Shown: one piece after another, positions 62,559 to 64,000 of the stretch
Layout of the letters: the number at the start of each line of letters is the position of its first letter
Position numbering within the stretch: the first letter of the stretch is position 1
Source of the DNA: an uncultured Pelagibacteraceae bacterium
GTDB lineage: Bacteria > Pseudomonadota > Alphaproteobacteria > Pelagibacterales > Pelagibacteraceae
Length of the DNA: 64,000 bases
Assembly: GCA_902517865.1 (NCBI GenBank)
Contig: CABYDT010000002.1
Coordinates: 110,998 to 174,997 of the forward strand
Reading direction: 5' to 3'
The notes under the pieces: model-generated
Databases searched by the model: none
The model's input: the letters and a program-made list of their open reading frames with translations, nothing else
Told to the model about the DNA's origin: nothing
Program-made: the position numbers and the translations under genes

Positions 62559-62582
62559 TTGCATGGCTTATATTCCATGCAA
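62559..62582. repeat. 8-bp inverted repeat in the amt leader region
   Basis: TTGCATGG (62559-62566) and CCATGCAA (62575-62582) around CTTATATT. It lies about 86 bp upstream of the amt ATG and just after the small ORFs. Could be an operator for nitrogen control or a weak terminator. No U-run follows on the plus strand. Confidence 0.4.
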
Positions 62583-62667
62583 AAATTTCATAACTACATT
62601 CAAATCTAATCAAATCTAACTGATAATATTTTAGGATAAAAAGCCTTTTAACAAAAAAGGAGATGTT

Positions 62668-63948
62668 ATGAAAAATTTAGGTAAAATTTTATTTACTTTT
62701 GTCGTCTCATTAGCGCTTGTAGAGCCAGCTATAGCAGCTGAGTCTACTGTTAATGCAGAAACACAATACGTATTTAATACTTTCCTATTTCTAGTTTGCG
62801 GTTTTTTAGTCATGTTTATGGCTCCAGGATTTGCGATGCTAGAATGTGGATTGGTTACATCTAGAAGTGTATCAACTATTGCAGCAAAGAATATTGGATT
62901 ATATTCAATAGCTGGAATTATGTTTTGGCTAGTTGGCTACAATCTAGCCTACGGTATTCCAGAAGGTGGTTATATCGGTAGTTTTGCTCCATGGAGTGAT
63001 GGATCAAAGATTGATACAGGTTATGCAGATAGTTCTGACTGGTGGTTTCAAATGGTATTTTGCGCAACAACTGCATCTATCGTTTCAGGAACACTAGCAG
63101 AAAGAATTAAAATTTGGCCATTCTTTCTATTTGTAGTTCTTTTAACAGGAATATTATATCCAATTGAAATGGGCTGGCAGTGGGGTGGAGGCTGGTTAGC
63201 AAGTCTTGGTTTTTCTGACTTTGCAGGATCAACTTTAGTTCACGCAGCAGGTGGAGCAGCAGCATTAGCTGGAGCAATTGTTTTAGGGCCACGAGTCGGT
63301 AGGTTCTCCGGAAAACAGTTGGTTCCTTTTGCTAATTCGTCTATCCCATTAGCAACAATCGGAGTATTTATACTTTGGTTCGGCTGGTTCGGATTCAATG
63401 GAGGATCGCAACTTGCTATTGGTACATTTGATGATGCAACAGCAGTAGCGAAAATTTTTATAAATACTAATTTAGCTGCAGCTGGTGGTGTTATGACTTG
63501 CGCTCTAATTACTAGACTAATAGGCGGAAAAACCGATGTTGTACAAATGTTAAATGGTGCACTTGGTGGACTAGTTGCAATTACTGCAGAGCCATTAGCA
63601 CCAGTTCCATTTACTGCTATTCTTATTGGTGGTATTGGAGGTGTGATTGTAGTTGCAGGTTCAATGCTATTAGTAAAATTAAAAATTGATGATGTTGTTG
63701 GAGCAATCCCGGTTCACATGTTTGCTGGAATTTGGGGTACTTTAGCAGTTCCATTAACAAACGCAGATACAAATTTTGGTGCGCAATTGATTGGTGTATT
63801 ATCAATCAATGTCTTCATGTTTGCGGCATCGTTCGTAATTTGGACTATTCTAAAATCAACAATAGGTATTAGAGTAAGTGACGAAGCACAAAGAAAAGGT
63901 ACGGACGTGGCAGAAACAGGAGTAGTTGCGTACTCTATCAGAGACTAA
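62668..63948 (+). CDS. amt: Ammonium transporter (Amt)
   Basis: 426 residues with a signal peptide (to about AIAA, residue 24) and eleven transmembrane segments. Amt motifs: CGFLVMFMAPGFAMLECGLV, DSSDWWFQMVFCATTASIVSG, AERIKIWPFFLF, STLVHAAGGAAALAGAIVLGPR (pore His in VHAAGG), GWFGFNGGS and VHMFAGIWGTLAV (second pore His). It imports ammonium/ammonia, feeding GltBD. AAAGGAGATGTT precedes the ATG. A P-II gene (glnK), often beside amt, is not seen within the window. Confidence 0.96.
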   Translation: MKNLGKILFTFVVSLALVEPAIAAESTVNAETQYVFNTFLFLVCGFLVMFMAPGFAMLECGLVTSRSVSTIAAKNIGLYSIAGIMFWLVGYNLAYGIPEGGYIGSFAPWSDGSKIDTGYADSSDWWFQMVFCATTASIVSGTLAERIKIWPFFLFVVLLTGILYPIEMGWQWGGGWLASLGFSDFAGSTLVHAAGGAAALAGAIVLGPRVGRFSGKQLVPFANSSIPLATIGVFILWFGWFGFNGGSQLAIGTFDDATAVAKIFINTNLAAAGGVMTCALITRLIGGKTDVVQMLNGALGGLVAITAEPLAPVPFTAILIGGIGGVIVVAGSMLLVKLKIDDVVGAIPVHMFAGIWGTLAVPLTNADTNFGAQLIGVLSINVFMFAASFVIWTILKSTIGIRVSDEAQRKGTDVAETGVVAYSIRD

Positions 63949-63978
63949 TTCTCCCTATAACCTCTCTGTTACATACAA

Positions 63979-64000
63979 AATGGGCCTCTTGGAGGCCCAT
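63979..64000 (+). terminator. Terminator after amt (U-run beyond window edge)
   Basis: ATGGGCCTC-TTG-GAGGCCCAT, a perfect 9-bp stem ending at the last base of the window, 30 bp after the amt stop. Same style as the GMC terminator. The T-run should follow outside the window. Confidence 0.7.

Overview
The window is AT-rich, densely packed bacterial DNA with short spacers, many ATGA or TAATG overlaps and poly-A/poly-T-rich codon usage. Gene content and order point to a streamlined marine alphaproteobacterium of the SAR11 or AEGEAN-169/HIMB59 type. The clues are a TIGR02300-like gene next to aroA-cmk/rpsA/ihfB, then pyrF-trpF-trpB-trpA-accD-folC, a complex I NDUFA9-like gene, and rnd-kdsD-lptC-lptB. 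The lineage is inferred, not proven.

Layout. 1-13.7 kb is a surface-polysaccharide region: a DUF5672-like protein (cut by the window start), a PseB/CapD-like dehydratase, a nucleotidyltransferase, a methyltransferase, several glycosyltransferases and two RmlB-like dehydratases. Inside it, at about 5.56-10.98 kb, a small integrated element sits in a tRNA-Ser(GGA) gene. It carries a tyrosine integrase, a primase/helicase, a terminase small subunit and four small unknown genes, and it is bounded by a 49-bp imperfect repeat of the 5' half of the tRNA. It has no capsid, tail, portal or large terminase gene. This is the architecture of a PICI-like phage satellite and is the most interesting object in the window.

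13.7-30.7 kb is core metabolism on the minus strand: lepA, pheT-pheS-rplT-rpmI-infC-thrS, a glycosyltransferase, an alpha/beta hydrolase, a reductase-like epimerase and gltB-gltD. 30.9-35.7 kb holds uppP, an NDUFA9-like gene, a ribonuclease D-like gene, kdsD, lptC and lptB (envelope and lipopolysaccharide supply). 36-46 kb is a plus-strand run: an aroA-cmk fusion, rpsA, ihfB, pyrF, trpF, trpB, trpA, accD, folC and a secreted histidine phosphatase. TrpB and TrpA are unusually diverged around the active site. 46-54.7 kb has trx, sbcB, rmuC, a strongly structured non-coding RNA candidate, selO, small membrane proteins, an mntR-like regulator, a deacetylase and an AEC transporter.

54.8-64 kb holds glyoxalase I and a periplasmic dehydrogenase module (cytochrome c, Tat-exported small subunit, GMC flavoprotein). 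It continues with a lipoprotein whose signal-peptide codons contain a terminator hairpin, and nnr broken by a frameshift at an A9 tract. It ends with an MFS transporter, a double-CDGSH protein, two tiny membrane ORFs and amt, closed by a terminator at the window edge. One intact tRNA, no rRNA, no CRISPR array and no IS transposase were seen.
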